From Spirometra erinaceieuropaei (Eukaryota; Platyhelminthes; Cestoda; Diphyllobothriidea; Diphyllobothriidae), in assembly GCA_902702965.1 (NCBI GenBank), contig CACRXP010000045.1, positions 347,402 through 411,401 on the forward strand: 64,000 nt of DNA, written 5' to 3'. Positions 20,711 to 31,712 of this stretch are shown here, piece by piece (within the stretch, counting starts at the first letter, position 1; each line of letters starts with the position of its first letter). Under the pieces are notes generated by a model. The model was given only the letters and a program-made list of their open reading frames with translations, made no database searches and was not told the origin of the DNA. The position numbers and the translations under genes are program-made.

Positions 20711-22534
20711 GTCTGTAATAACATTCGGCAACATTTCAGTCTCGCGCTTTGCTGCAAGTCTTTGGCCTACTGTGTCACAGGGGGTCGCCGAACGGGTAGC
20801 TTGTACTGGTTGGTTGGGCTATGGGTGAAGGCGGGAATAACCGTATGGATATAGTTGCCTTTGTTAGGAAGCTGTAGCCCAGTTCCATGCGTGGATAATA
20901 TAGGACAGTTTGATGTTCCGCGACTGTTTTCAATTTGCATTTAAAAAAATACCACTATAAATTAAACCTCTTGTTCGCTTTCGCTCGGAATAGAGGTACG
21001 GCCGGTCGGAGGCATCAAATCAGACTGAAATAGGCTATTCTGATCTCCCGAACTTTTTAACGAATCTCCAGAAAAAGAAGCCCTTCGGCAGCAAAACATT
21101 ATCTTCATAAATACGCGCTAAAATAATCAGTCTGCCCTTCATACTCAGGGGTCGCATTTACCTCTTGAGAAAGGTGTTTGCACAGAAAACATGCTGCCGA
21201 CCAGACGGTACATTCATAAAATTAATCTTCGTGTCGCACAACTACTGCTCACTTTTTATTAATATGAAGAAGTGATTTCCGCTGCGGTTTTTGTGAAGAC
21301 AGTAAACCATACACAGTCGTCCTCATATGAATCAAACTGGGGACTGAAGAAGATATTTAATTCAGCGTGCGGAGGATACAGGTGAGGTTAAGCAGGAGAA
21401 GTATGTGACGTATCTCATAGAAGACTGGTTGAAATTCCGGAATGTTGTTTCGGCATGAAGGGATTACTTTAGTGGGTGTTGCACAGTTGATGATTTAGCA
21501 ACATAATACCAAACTGTTGAATTTTGATTGGGCGTCCTGGCATCTGGGTGTCCGCGAAAATCAAGCAAAGTGAAAAAGTGACTGCTTATGCAATATGGAA
21601 TTTTCCCCTTGATATTAAAACGCCTTTCAAACTAAAGCATATTCTATGTAACAAAGGAATGCATTCCTATGCTCATTTTGCAAGGAATTATGTTATCTTC
21701 ATGTGCGAAATCTGCAAAAAGGTAACCTTGAGTTTTTTCAAGAGGTTTTCCTAATCCCAAACAGTTTTGAACCAAACCCGACTTTGCAGATGTGTTAGGA
21801 TTTCAAAATAACAGGCCGTAAACTTCCTAGTTAAAGAAAACCACTCATTTGTATGTTATTGAAGAAAGTTTCCTATAGGATTTACCCAGCTTTGCAATGG
21901 CTATTTTCCACGGTATAAACATCATGAGGAAGTTCAATAGACGTACAGCCGCAATGCTATCTGAACAAATATCTTATGGTTTTATAAAATTCCATGGCTA
22001 AAAACATTCCTGAAACCCAGGGCCTTCATTTCTTCCAGCAGACAATTTAAAAGACAGTAATTTTACTCACGCAGTGCAGTGAATTATGTCTTTATGCATG
22101 CTTATCATAGAATATGTCTAAAATTATAGGAGTACTGAAAGTAAATTTTAAAAATCATACTAATTAGGTGGTCTTTTTTGAGATGTGATGTCTGCAGACG
22201 GCTGGAAAGAGATGCACTTAAAAGTCCACCGCATGGCGTGACTGAAATATCGTGCGATTATTCTGCACGATGAATAATCCTTCAGACCCGCCTAAGTAAT
22301 TCTTTTTAGCCAAAGCACAATTTTTAGAATTTTTGTTAATGTTTCCTGAGATACCTCACCCAGTCCCCCAACCTACTATTATCACCATTGCTCGTATCTT
22401 CCCGACACAGAACTAAATTACTCTAAACGTCCGATTAGAACACCAACTAAGACTGCACTTATTCTGTTTGGTGTCAACGAAAGGTTGTACTTGTCAGTTC
22501 GTAGAACAACCAAATTAAAGGCATCGGAGTTTGA
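20711..22534. other. no gene recognised
   Basis: AT-rich. A stretch at 21400-21470 (CGTATCTCATAGAAGACTGG, AAATTCCGGAATG) faintly resembles the TIR-element terminus but is too diverged to call. Confidence 0.35.
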
Positions 22535-22690
22535 TTGTGACGACACAAGAAAGACTGAGTCCACGCAGTCCGCCCAGTGGTGTGTGTTTGTGTGGAGTGG
22601 CGGACGGGTAGTCCGAGAGTCAGACTGCAACGGCTCCGTTTTAACGTGACCACGGGCATCCTCACGTATGTGAGGATTGTGTGCTACCAA
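22535..22690 (+). repeat. LINE 3' UTR fragment
   Basis: GTCCACGCAGTCCGCCC, TGTGTGGAGTGGCGGACGGG and CCGAGAGTCAGACTG match the 3' UTR-like part of the zinc-finger LINE at 47280-47410 and, inverted, 19560-19680. Confidence 0.4.
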
Positions 22691-22764
22691 AAGGAGCGAA
22701 CAGGCAAGTTCCAAGAAGCAGTTCAGAAAAGGGAGATGCGGTCGCTGGAAAAAGAAGTTTATTG

Positions 22765-22806
22765 GCCTGACGTTTCGGATTCTCACTGCATACCATCATC
22801 AGAGAC
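22765..22806 (-). ncRNA. hammerhead ribozyme motif, PLE-1
   Basis: Minus strand: stem I GTCT; core CTGATGA; helix II region ending GAATCC; GAAAC; GTC as cleavage triplet; stem I 3' strand AGGC. The segment ACGT between GAA and the cleavage C is self-complementary. Core and stem I are complete. The 5' arm of helix II has drifted (GGTATG instead of GGATTC), so stem II is weak here. Confidence 0.6.
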
Positions 22807-22882
22807 AGTTGCAGATAAAGACGATGAAGGCACAAGGACTGAAGTATTTATAGTACGTAGTTGCCGTGGGACCACATGGGTG

Positions 22883-23571
22883 CTATAATTTACAGCCCTT
22901 ACGATCGTCGTTGGGGGTCGTGATTGAGGCAATGATGGTTCGTCGTTCGGGGTCAGAGTAGTTAACTGCCACACTCTCCATGTGAATGATTCGTCTGTTC
23001 AGGGAGTGTCTCAGCAGCGAATATAGTACTGCGAGGTCACTGCATTTACTGATGGATTGCGGGCCTAAGAACCATGATTCGGGCAGCTCGCTGTTCACGC
23101 GGTTGTCAGCTCTTGCGAGGATTTCGGCCTCTTGAAACTTGGAAATATGGCCGGGTTCCGTCGAATGTGCCGCCACCTGAGTGCTAACATCTTTCTTCCT
23201 TACCGTCGCTGCGTGCTCAGCCATCCGCTTACGGAGTAATCTCTTGGTTTCTCCAACTTAGTTGCTCTGTCCGCCACTGTACCATATCCGGTAAACGATT
23301 CCGGAGGTTTCCCGACGTGGCGGCGGGTCTTTCGTCCTCATGACTTGGTGCCTGATGGTTGCTTTCGACCTGTGTGAAACCCCAACTTCAAGTGGAGTGA
23401 GAAGGCAACTGACGGCTTCCGAGCCGTTTCTGACGTACGGAAACGCTCACCAAAATTAAGGGTCGGTGGAGTTTCGTTACTGGTCTTGCTTGCGTACGAA
23501 TTGGTTGACAAAATTGCGCGGGTAGCCATTGGTTCTTAGTACCCGTCGAAGATATTTTAACTCAACAACTT
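22883..23571 (-). pseudogene. PLE-1 GIY-YIG endonuclease and C-terminus
   Basis: Reading down the minus strand from 23571: VELKYLRRVLRTNGYPRNFVN (link after the reverse transcriptase), two in-frame stops, then SGIVYRIWYSGGQSN, VGETKRLLRKRMAEHAATV, EAEILARADNRVNSEL and the C-terminal tail. This matches the GIY-YIG module of Penelope-like elements. GIV-Y replaces the first GIY, a VGE takes the place of YIG, and the R of LLRKRMAEH is kept. The domain would cut target DNA during insertion. Stops and a frameshift near 23260 disable it. The reverse transcriptase is absent. Confidence 0.65.
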
Positions 23572-24019
23572 TGTCTTCGGTTGAGACGTATTGCAGGGAA
23601 ACGAAAGAAAAGGTTACTAAATTACAAGAAAACACATGTGGCCCCACGGCAACTACGTACTATTAATACTGCAGTCTTGGTGCCTCCACTACCTTTATCT
23701 TCAACTGTCTCTCATGATGGTATCCAATGATAATTCGAAAAGTTAGACTGATAAACTTCCTGTTCCAGCGATCGCATCCCCTTCTTCTTCTGAAGCATGT
23801 GTTACTTAATGGGTAGTGCCTCTTAGTTGCCGACTAACTGGCCACCCGAACCAAGCTAAGTGCAGGCTTCGTCCCACCCTTCTGGTACCTAAGGACTGTA
23901 TTAGTCTGTTATGCCATGATTCGGCGAATCATGGTCCTCGCAGCCTTCTGTGCGCCGACAGGTCGTGAGAATTGTTTCCCGGGACTTGTGTCATTCTTCT
24001 CCATCTGGCCGATTTTCGT

Positions 24020-24287
24020 GATGGCTAAAATCCTGTTCAAGTGTTTGATGTAGACCAGGGAATGTGGTGGCATGCCTAGGTCCGGACCCGACTGTGCCAG
24101 CCAGCTGTGCCCCCAGTCTTCTTGACCATGTTTTGACACCGAGCCGAGGTGAAGGACAGAGTGCGTTAGGTCCTGCGTAAGTCTACTACCACCATAAACC
24201 AATGCGCGCGCAGGTCACTGTACTTGTTCTCACCCTACTGTGGAGCACACGGTGTACATTGTCGGCAACGACGGTCGAACTGTCGGA
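24020..24287 (-). repeat. repeat B copy (minus)
   Basis: Reverse-orientation landmarks GACCAGGGAATGTGGTGGCA, CTTCTTGACCATGTTTTGAC, GCGCGCAGGTCACTG, GTGGAGCACACGGTGTAC and terminal ACGGTCGAACTGTCG. Confidence 0.6.
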
Positions 24288-24489
24288 TTTGCATACTACT
24301 GAATGCCTGTTGACATCTTGTGAATATTTCTAGACCACTTCACCAGCATTGATGGAGTCCAGCTCACATATTCTTCTCGGTTTTCAGGTCGAGCATGAAA
24401 GCGTTTATCCGGAGGCATTTTCACCAAATTCGTATATTTACTCCTGTCGAAAGTAAAAAAAAGGAACTCAATATTGAAAAATAAGGCAT

Positions 24490-24640
24490 ATAACAGAAAG
24501 CACATAGGGCATTCTGGGGGATACCACGGTGATTGGACGAACCCTTCGTAACTGCCTCATGCATCGACATAAATCGACAAAAAATGTGACTTCGTTTCTG
24601 GCTAGTACCAGTGCCGTCAGTACCGTGAAGCATTTAAAGT
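24490..24640 (+). repeat. solo satellite monomer start
   Basis: AGAAAGCACATAGGGCATTCTGGGGGATACC and the following ~100 bp align with the monomer start of the 9.9-kb array, including GAACCCTTCG, CTCATGCA, AAATCGACAAAAAA and GGCTAGTACCAGTGC. The ribozyme core is lost. Confidence 0.45.
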
Positions 24641-26039
24641 TTAAATGGACTGAATTAATGTACTCTGATAGGTATGATCACATTTAAATCTTTTTCAGTG
24701 ATCACTTGTCGCATTATCCTGCGATTTACCCAATTTTGACGCTTTGACGTCAGTCTGTGTGTCCGGGGCACTTTAGATCCCGACTGAAATCCTATTGATT
24801 TTGGAGGACATTTGGTCAGAAGGGTGCCTATACGCTATTCTAGAATTTTCCACATGGTCGAAAAAACAGGGTTGGCGTCCTGGCTAGGCACACCCACTGG
24901 CAAAATTCTGGAGTAAATGGCGAGCTTTGAAAAAAACGGTCTTGTAAATATTGGCCAAGCATATCAAAGCCAAAAAAGCCCCCGTTCATTTGCCAAGAGC
25001 TTCAGCTTTTAACTGTGTAATACCGACAGCCACCTTGCCCTGCAATAGCCTGCAAAAGTACAGCTAGCTAGGTTTAACTGGGCATCAAACTGCCACCTAA
25101 ATTCATGGGAAGGGCAAATAAACTACGCAGTTTGAATCAGGGGACGGGTAAATGTTAAGTCTGTGACAAATCAAGTGTGATCTTGGTAATTAGTAGCTTC
25201 TTGTGGATGCCGGAATGCGTGAGAGATGATTTTGGGTCCAAAATTGGTTCTGAAGCCACATTCAGGCCCGATTTCAAAGGAAGATAAAGACATACAGTCA
25301 AAATAGGTCCGATGGCCTTATCGAGAGCAAAGTGAGAACAAAGTGTACACCTACCATGTCATATATTGCTGGTGAATTCAGAGACTGCACAATATCAGTT
25401 GGCGAAGTGGGAACTGCAATCTCACGCAGATCGGATGCGACAATTCGCTAACGGGACATGAATTTAAAGGATCCCTCTACCGACCGAATAAAAGTTCGAG
25501 GTTACTTTCCCGGTCGAATGGAACTGCCGCAGAACTCATTACCTTGATGAAACCAATAAACAAGCGCAGAAAAAATAATAGGAAAGAATGAGGTGTTATT
25601 GGTGGTCGCTCATTGGTCCCCCAAAGGACACGATATAGCGACCTCCTGCCCATCGGATGACTGGCTCTCGCACCAACTATGAGGTGGGTAGCACCTAACC
25701 GGCGTCATAGTAAACAGACATGCAAATCTGCCAACTGGTCACTTGACCTGCAAGAATAAATCAGTGGCCCAGATTAAGGTATGGGGGTGTTTGAATGGTA
25801 AGTGAAAATGGGCTCAAGGGAAAGTCCTAAACTTGGCAGAAATAAAACAGTGAGCTATAATATCACTCACCCGTCTTATTTCGGTCTATTACCTGGAGAT
25901 ATTTTATTTCCTGATCTGTTAATGCATATGTTTAGATAAAAGTTGGCAGCGCCTTTAACTATTGGGTAACGGGAAGCGCTCTCCCCTTCACACCTTCCGG
26001 CATAGTCACAAAGCGATGGGCAATATATACGAAAGAAGA
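24641..26039. other. no gene recognised
   Basis: Short ORFs only and no recognised repeat. Confidence 0.4.
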
Positions 26040-26160
26040 ATACCGACAGGAGACGGGTATGGCTACTTCCGGCTTATTGGCCATTGTCCGCCAGTCATGC
26101 CTTATCGCAGGGTTTGAGCATGTGAGCCTTGAATCCGCGCCCTTGGTTACCTAGCGTTAT
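26040..26160 (-). mobile_element. SINE-1 copy, strongly diverged
   Basis: Reverse-orientation landmarks TACCGACAGGAGAC, CCGGCTTATTGGCC and GCCAGTCATGCC are kept. The ribozyme core has several changes (CGGACAA, GAAG). The tRNA-like head is barely traceable. Confidence 0.4.
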
Positions 26161-26589
26161 TAAGTTCACCTCTCGATAGCCAAGGTGTCCGGGCTCTGTA
26201 AACGGGTCCTACAAAACGTGGATGTGGGAAGGGCTGACTAACGAAGGTTGATGAGCTAGAAGTGGCCTCCTCTGTCTCTATCAGCAACCCCCTTCTGCTG
26301 GGGACTTCTGTTGAGGTTCTACACACAACAGGACGAGCATGTCACGTAACTTGATCTGTGAGCACACACCTATCACATATATGACGCATACATCTGCAGT
26401 GACAGAGGATGACAGGTGATGAGGCACTGATGAACTTCGGTTCGATAAAGTGCTTATGACCCATCTGTTGAACCCCAGTAATGGACCAGCAGCACTATGT
26501 GTGTCAGTGCGCATGCTTGTTTTGTTGGTCTCAGCTGTTGATCAGGGTTATGATTGGCTGAATGAAGGCAAAATAATCTCGAAACAGTC

Positions 26590-26700
26590 TACCCGCCTTC
26601 TCTGTCGTGCCTCATCGCGTACAACTCGATTTTTCCGAAGAACCTCACCTGTTTTCATTATATCGACTCGGTATGCATAACACCTCTGATCTACTATATA
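26590..26700 (+). repeat. PLE-3 terminus fragment
   Basis: TCATCGCGTACAACTCG, TTTTTCCGAAGAACCTCACC, TTTTCATTATATCGACTCGG and TATGCATA match the plus-strand terminus at 41270-41335 and 33010-33075. The hammerhead block upstream is not clearly preserved. Confidence 0.45.
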
Positions 26701-26799
26701 TATATGGAAGAGAAAGACGAGGCGATCTATGATGAAGAAATGTTATTCATCTGACGTGGGGTCAGAACTTTTGCCTATATCCATATATATGTATATGCA

Positions 26800-26970
26800 G
26801 AATGACATTACCCTTGTCTTTGTCGATAATGCCATTCTGCCTACATCATGCGCTGCCGTGCAGCTGTTGCTTTAGCTCGAGAGAGAGCCCGTTAGGCACA
26901 ATGGAAGGAGTGAGTTCCGTAAAAACGATCGGTGAGCGTCCTTCCACCATTATATATAGATATACATGAT
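26800..26970 (+). mobile_element. SINE-1 tail fragment
   Basis: Starts at CTTGTCTTTGTCGATAATGCC, continues with GCGCTGCCGTGCAGCTG, CTCGAGAGAGAGCCC, GGCACAATGGAAGGAGTG and CGATCGGTGAGCG. Head and ribozyme block are missing. Confidence 0.55.
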
Positions 26971-28559
26971 GGTTCTAGTAGGGTCCACACGGCACAACCG
27001 AGGAAGCACGTTCTATTATTTTAAACATGCCATTCTGTCTAAAGAACGAGAAGGGTTCTTCCAAGAAATTACTTCGTGCTTTCGTTTGTTCTGGATGACA
27101 CTGCGTATTAGGTCGGTCTTAAAATATCGCTAGATGCTTAATCATTTCTAGTATTTTCAGTCGGCCGACTATAAGAACAGATCCTTTATCATGTGTCTGA
27201 TAAAACCCTTAAACTTAAATTCTTCTTGAAGGCAATTACAGAGGTTTTGGGTGATTAAATGTCCTCTTTTATTTCGAAGATCATTTGAGTCGTATTTGAA
27301 GACTCACTCAAATAGGAAACGTCGTCGCTATGCAAAATGAACGTCCACAACAAAAGTCAACGTCGAATATACTTTCGATCAGTTGGACAACTTTCAGTAT
27401 TAAGCACATTTTTTAAGGAGTGCTTTACTACTGCATTCCGTTCTGCACACTGATATTAACAAAAATTTGAAACGTCTGGCTGCTTCTTGCACGAATCGTG
27501 GTGCAATACAATCGAGTTAACACCCACACTAGATCACCTAAATCACAAAGTAGGTAAATCTAAACCGTTTCTGCATATTACTTACTAATTGCCTCATTCA
27601 AAAAATCAAAATCTCGGTACATTTCCAACCAGAGACATAAACCTGCCACACATGGCGGAAGAATGAAAACAATCGGCAATAACGGACTTTTTTAGAATAA
27701 ATCCACACACCCCCCTTCGAAAACTCTATGTTAAAATAAATTTCCCGCAAGATGAGTAGACAACGTTAAAATTACCGACGTCTCTTCCGTGAATTTGGAC
27801 CGTAAGTATGCAAGCATCGCAAATTAGCAAAAAAACCGCGCACTATTCTTGTGGCCAGTTTACTCAACTGTAAACTGTACAAGTCATCCGCAAAGTAGTC
27901 AAAGAGTCACCATCCGGATGGACATAATTTAGCCTAGAAGTGCGCAGCTAGTTTATCCGTCATGAAACAGCTCCTAAACTTTTTAAAACTGCAGTTGGGG
28001 TTTTCTAGGAACTTCGGCACATCCTAGATCTGAGCCATGTCCCACCGGAACAGTTCGCTTTGGGGCGAACGAGAAATTGGACACGTTAAAGCAGCCTGCC
28101 TGCTGGCAGCCTCCTCACCTCCCGTCCAACCACGCGAGCAAAAACTCGTCCGCAGCTATAGGCGGTGTAACCCTCCTAACCCTTCTTGTCCCCTCCCCCG
28201 ACATGTGACGCAACGGAGTGGACGGCCGGAGGGGGGGGGGGGAGCGGGAACGCGTTGTTTTTACCCATTTTCTCCACGATTTAGTCCTGCTGTGTCAACA
28301 GATGGGCGGACGCGGAGTGCGGACCGCACGGATGGCCGTGTCGGCACTATAAATGCAAGAGTAGGGGAGTTTTTCAAGTGGAAAAGAGGAAACTGGTAAC
28401 GCAACAATCGCGTGACGACAAGCCAGTCAGAAGGCAGAATGGCTTCTTGAGTTCCAGCTACGGAGAGCTGCATTTTGGATCAGGAGCGACTGGTCGAATC
28501 GCAGTCTGTCAGGGTTTGAGACTGACCGGATCTTACGGGTGAATGGCCAGGTTCATTTA
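26971..28559. other. no gene recognised
   Basis: AT-rich, then a GC-rich patch with a G run at about 28230-28242. A 120-codon ORF (28037-28399, plus) spans the G run and shows no recognisable domain; I do not call it a gene. Confidence 0.4.
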
Positions 28560-29200
28560 CTACGCGAGTTTGTATTTGTAGCAAATTTTTAAAAGTAGGT
28601 TCTTCTGAAACGACAGCGATCCGCCACCCTGCAAGTCTTCCACACAACCAAAAATCATTTTAGCGTATTTTCGACTGCGGCCCTCTCCTAGTCCTAAATC
28701 CTCTGACATCCTTCCTAACGAAATATCCTCTTTCAGGTACCTTGGCGTTGCTTTGTCATTCATTTTCCGTCCATATTGACTCCCTATTTACTAAATTTCG
28801 TAAACGTCTTTATTAAATTTGCCGTTCAAGATCCTACCACACACCCCAACCCTTAGTCTGGCGATTCATCGATGCCTGCATTCTTCCTCTTGTCTTATAC
28901 TGCTCTCCTGTCATTTTTCCTGCTTTGTAAGAAAATATTTTTTAATTTTAAAACGAGTTTTCTGAATACTCTCAGCTACCTCTGGTGTTTCCTATCTTTT
29001 TTAATCGATATTTCTCGACAACGACATTTCATTACGGTCAAGAAATTTGCTGGTCGGATTATAGATGACGTTGCCTCGTCCCTTGCATTGTGATCTTATT
29101 TCTGTGAAGTCTTACCACCCGATGCTCCGCGGCTTCTGACTTATGTCTGGTCGCACATCGGCTTTTTGAGCGTCCGTATTGCCATTCCTGGCGCGCTGTC
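28560..29200 (+). pseudogene. C-terminal end of a second LINE reverse transcriptase (CR1/Jockey-like)
   Basis: Interrupted plus-strand peptides in the right order for the end of a LINE ORF2: SSFRYLGVALSF (the conserved YLGV-like strand after the catalytic palm), then LVWRFIDACILPLVLYCSPV (the thumb-region motif with YCSP), then KKFAGRIIDDV and SVLPFLARCL near the end. Reading requires at least three frame changes and several stops. The clade is uncertain, and the family differs from the zinc-finger LINE (no fingers). It is a fossil with no upstream part in the window. Confidence 0.5.
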
Positions 29201-29843
29201 TTATGTGTAAAGAGATAGAAATGAAGAAGCTAATACTTGAACTGTCCACATAATAATCCTTCCTTTTGTGTTAAACTTTTGACTTTGGAATAATCTATTA
29301 ACTTTTTTACTGCGCATAGTAAATGGAGCCAATTTTTACCCTTGCCTACACCATATCCATGATGGCCTTAATGCCAATAAGTCCGCCATCTCCCCGCCCC
29401 CTCGGTCTTATTAAAATAACAAAGACATCTGTGAAATGTCGCTTGTCTCCGTCCAGCTCGTCGCAGTTTGCTTAAGATTTATGGGCGACTTCGAAACTAG
29501 GAGACGGTTCCGCATTCGAGCAGGATAAAGTTTCGCAGAATATCCGTCCTGACACAGAAAGAGCCGTCCTTCACGCTCTGGGGAAGACTACTTCCACAGT
29601 CATTAGCCAGAAAGTCATCGCCCACATTGCAGGTTACTTTCGCGATCGAGATGGCCTTCTAAGAACAAAACAGTTCATCACCCTGGCCATATTTTCACAT
29701 TTGTCTTTGTTTAAATGCATTACCAAAGTCTGTGTTGCCAGAGGCAACCCGACACGTCTTTCTAGGCGTGCAAATTTCTGAGCTTGTTGATCAAATCGCC
29801 AGTTTGAATTTATTTGGTTTGCATAGTAAAGTTCTCACTAGCC
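29201..29843. other. no gene recognised
   Basis: Nothing identifiable apart from the right-edge bases that form the target duplicate of the next element. Confidence 0.4.
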
Positions 29844-29855
29844 CTACATCTAATT

Positions 29856-30878
29856 TGAAGCGTTTTGTCTCCGGTACGAAGCTGAAGTAGGCAAGCAGGG
29901 CAGGTTTTAATGGTGCCAAAAAATTTCGTGACGGCTCGTAAGCTGCGTCCTGTCGCTTCATAACATAGATAACGAGTGAGAAGAATACAACAGATTTGAA
30001 CTCTTGCAAAAAAGTAATGCAGAATTTGCACGCCTCAAGGAAACTCTGCTTAAGCGAAGATATCCTGCACCTTTCATCTACAAGTATAGTAACTCTACGC
30101 GGCCAAAATTGAGAGAACATTCAGTTCCGAAAAAGGCCGTCTTTATATCTTTGCCCTTTAAGGGCGACAATATTTTAAATACTATAAAACGACGGCTGGG
30201 TTTGACCGTTGAAAAGACATACAATGTAGCCGAGCTCTTCCGATTCCACAGACGAAGGATGCCTTGCCAAAGCACGTCACTTCAAATTTTGTTTATGAAT
30301 TCACATGCACTTGCGGATGCAAGTACATTGGGCGAACGCAAAGGCAGTTGGCAGCCAGTTCTATTGAGCACCTGTCCAGATGGCTCCTAAAGCAAGAAAA
30401 TAAAATCCCCCGTTCCTCCATTACGAAACATCTGCTTGATAGTGGTCACTCCGTCGGCCCCGAAATTTCCTTCCGAGTTCTTGTTCGGGCACGAACAACT
30501 CGATCATTGCGTAACCTAGAGACGGCCTACATATGGCGGGTGAAACCAGATTTTGTAAATATTTGGAACAAGTGGTTAGCTTAACATTGCCATGGTAGCC
30601 TATAGCTCCACGATTTTCACCTCCCCTCTCTTTTTACTCGTGAACGCCCCCTTTTTATACCATTCTTCCTGTACGGTGTTTGGGTTACTAACTTTGTCGA
30701 TTAGCCAGTTTTTCCCAAAACTATGACCTTGTTGTTTCTCCATTGATATTCTGCACGAATTCAAATCTGTTGTATTATTACCACTCGTTATCTATGTTAT
30801 GAATAGACAGGACGCAACTGACGGGCCGTCCCCAAATTTTTTGGTGCCATATACTCCTGTCCTGTTTGTCTACTTCAG
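29856..30878. mobile_element. PLE family 5 insertion, inverted ends, 12-bp target duplication
   Basis: Arms of ~125 bp in inverted orientation: about 29878-30003 and 30756-30878, sharing CATAACATAGATAACGAGTG, ATACAACAGATTTGAA and TGGTGCCAAAAAATTT. The 12-mer CTACATCTAATT stands at 29844-29855 and 30879-30890. A plus-strand coding remnant with the endonuclease lies between (30004-30594). The arm consensus contains a possible short hammerhead: CTGACGG-GCCGTCCC-CAAATTTT in the right arm, and TTACGA with GAAATTTT in the left arm read on the minus strand. Each arm keeps a different half of the core. Confidence 0.7.
30004..30594 (+). pseudogene. PLE family 5 C-terminus with GIY-YIG endonuclease
   Basis: First frame: NAEFARLKETLLKRRYP, then FISLPFKGDNILNTIKRRL (linker after the reverse transcriptase). 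After a frameshift near 30255 the second frame gives LPKHVTSNFVYEFTCTCG, CKYIGRTQRQL, then SIEHLSRWLL and SSITKHLLDSGHS. FVYEF is the GIY position and KYIGRT the YIG position, with the two cysteines of the C-x-C-x2-C cluster kept. A further frame change lets the product end in EQVVSLTLPW. Broken but young-looking. It belongs to a different PLE family from PLE-1 and PLE-2. Confidence 0.65.
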
Positions 30879-30890
30879 CTACATCTAATT

Positions 30891-31559
30891 CTATCGGATG
30901 TGGAGTACAACTTATGGACCTTGCGTTCCATCCTCCACTCCCTCTCGTGCTCTCGCTGTTTATCGTTAAGGATGCAACCAACTCACATCCCACTCAAAGG
31001 GCTATCAAAAATACGCACTATAGCGGCAGGAGTGTTCGCAAGACATAAATTTTTAAACATGCCGAAGAAGGCGGGAGCAGCGATGCTTGGACGCTGTGGG
31101 GTTGTCAACGAAAGGTAAATAGGTGAGCTAAGTGACACAACCCGTCAACCGTCGTTCGAAACCCTCAGCTGCGTTTCGGGTGGGGAAACAAATTCAGCCG
31201 TGGTGATCTAATTATCGTCCATTCAGCATTCTTCCAAACGTCGTTTATCAACCTTGAGAGTAGATCACTTTGTGTATAGAGAACATATTTTCTACTGATA
31301 GATTAAGCGAGTGTTTCTGACATGGATTCTGGGGAGGGAACAGGCACATCAAATTTGTATTTAAAAATAGCTCTTAAGGATTCCGCAAATATGAGCAATT
31401 TTGAGCCCTTCAGACGATTGACAAAAAGGAACCCGCATTGCTAAAATAGAACTTTCGTTAGTCTATAGTTTTCGAATCAGTGTATAATCTTTCATCAATG
31501 AGGATGGTGGGTTGTTTCACCACATCGAGAATTAGCGGGCGTTTAGAGATGTATATACA
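30891..31559. other. no gene recognised
   Basis: Short ORFs only. Confidence 0.4.
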
Positions 31560-31712
31560 TTCCTGATTGAATATATATAGGCAGAATAGTTTTACCGACA
31601 GAGACAAGGGAGGCTCGAACGGTCATTTGTGGCTTAACAGCCGTCGTCAGCCAGTCATACCCAAACCCGAAGTTTGGAACACACGAGGCTCGAACACGCG
31701 ATCCCTCTTCGC
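31560..31712 (-). mobile_element. SINE-1 inserted in a PLE reverse transcriptase
   Basis: Minus-strand SINE beginning in the box B part of the head (GTGTTCGAGCC), then the AAGTTTGG and GGGTATGACTGG linker, the ribozyme block (31656-31614; core CTGACGA kept but GAAA changed to CAAA) and the tail. It abuts the PLE-2 coding sequence exactly where that stops (after QSTREEG), so it either inserted there or marks the breakpoint. Confidence 0.6.

Larger units (their letters stand above)
22690..23790. mobile_element. PLE-1 with GIY-YIG remnant and inverted ends
   Basis: Arms of ~150 bp: 22731-22880 mirrors 23630-23785. The shared landmarks are a GATGCGATCGCTGG box, AAGTTTAT, the hammerhead block, GCAGATAAAG, TATTTATAGTACGTAGTTGCC and CCACATG. 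A minus-strand coding remnant with the endonuclease lies between. The left arm is extended by the extreme terminus (GAGCGAACAGGCAAGTTCC). No exact target duplication was found; TGTGCTAC and TGTGTTAC near the ends are only a weak candidate. Confidence 0.7.

Noticed and set aside
28037..28399. 120-codon plus-strand ORF
   Set aside because: Spans a run of about 13 G and proline/arginine-rich low complexity; no domain.
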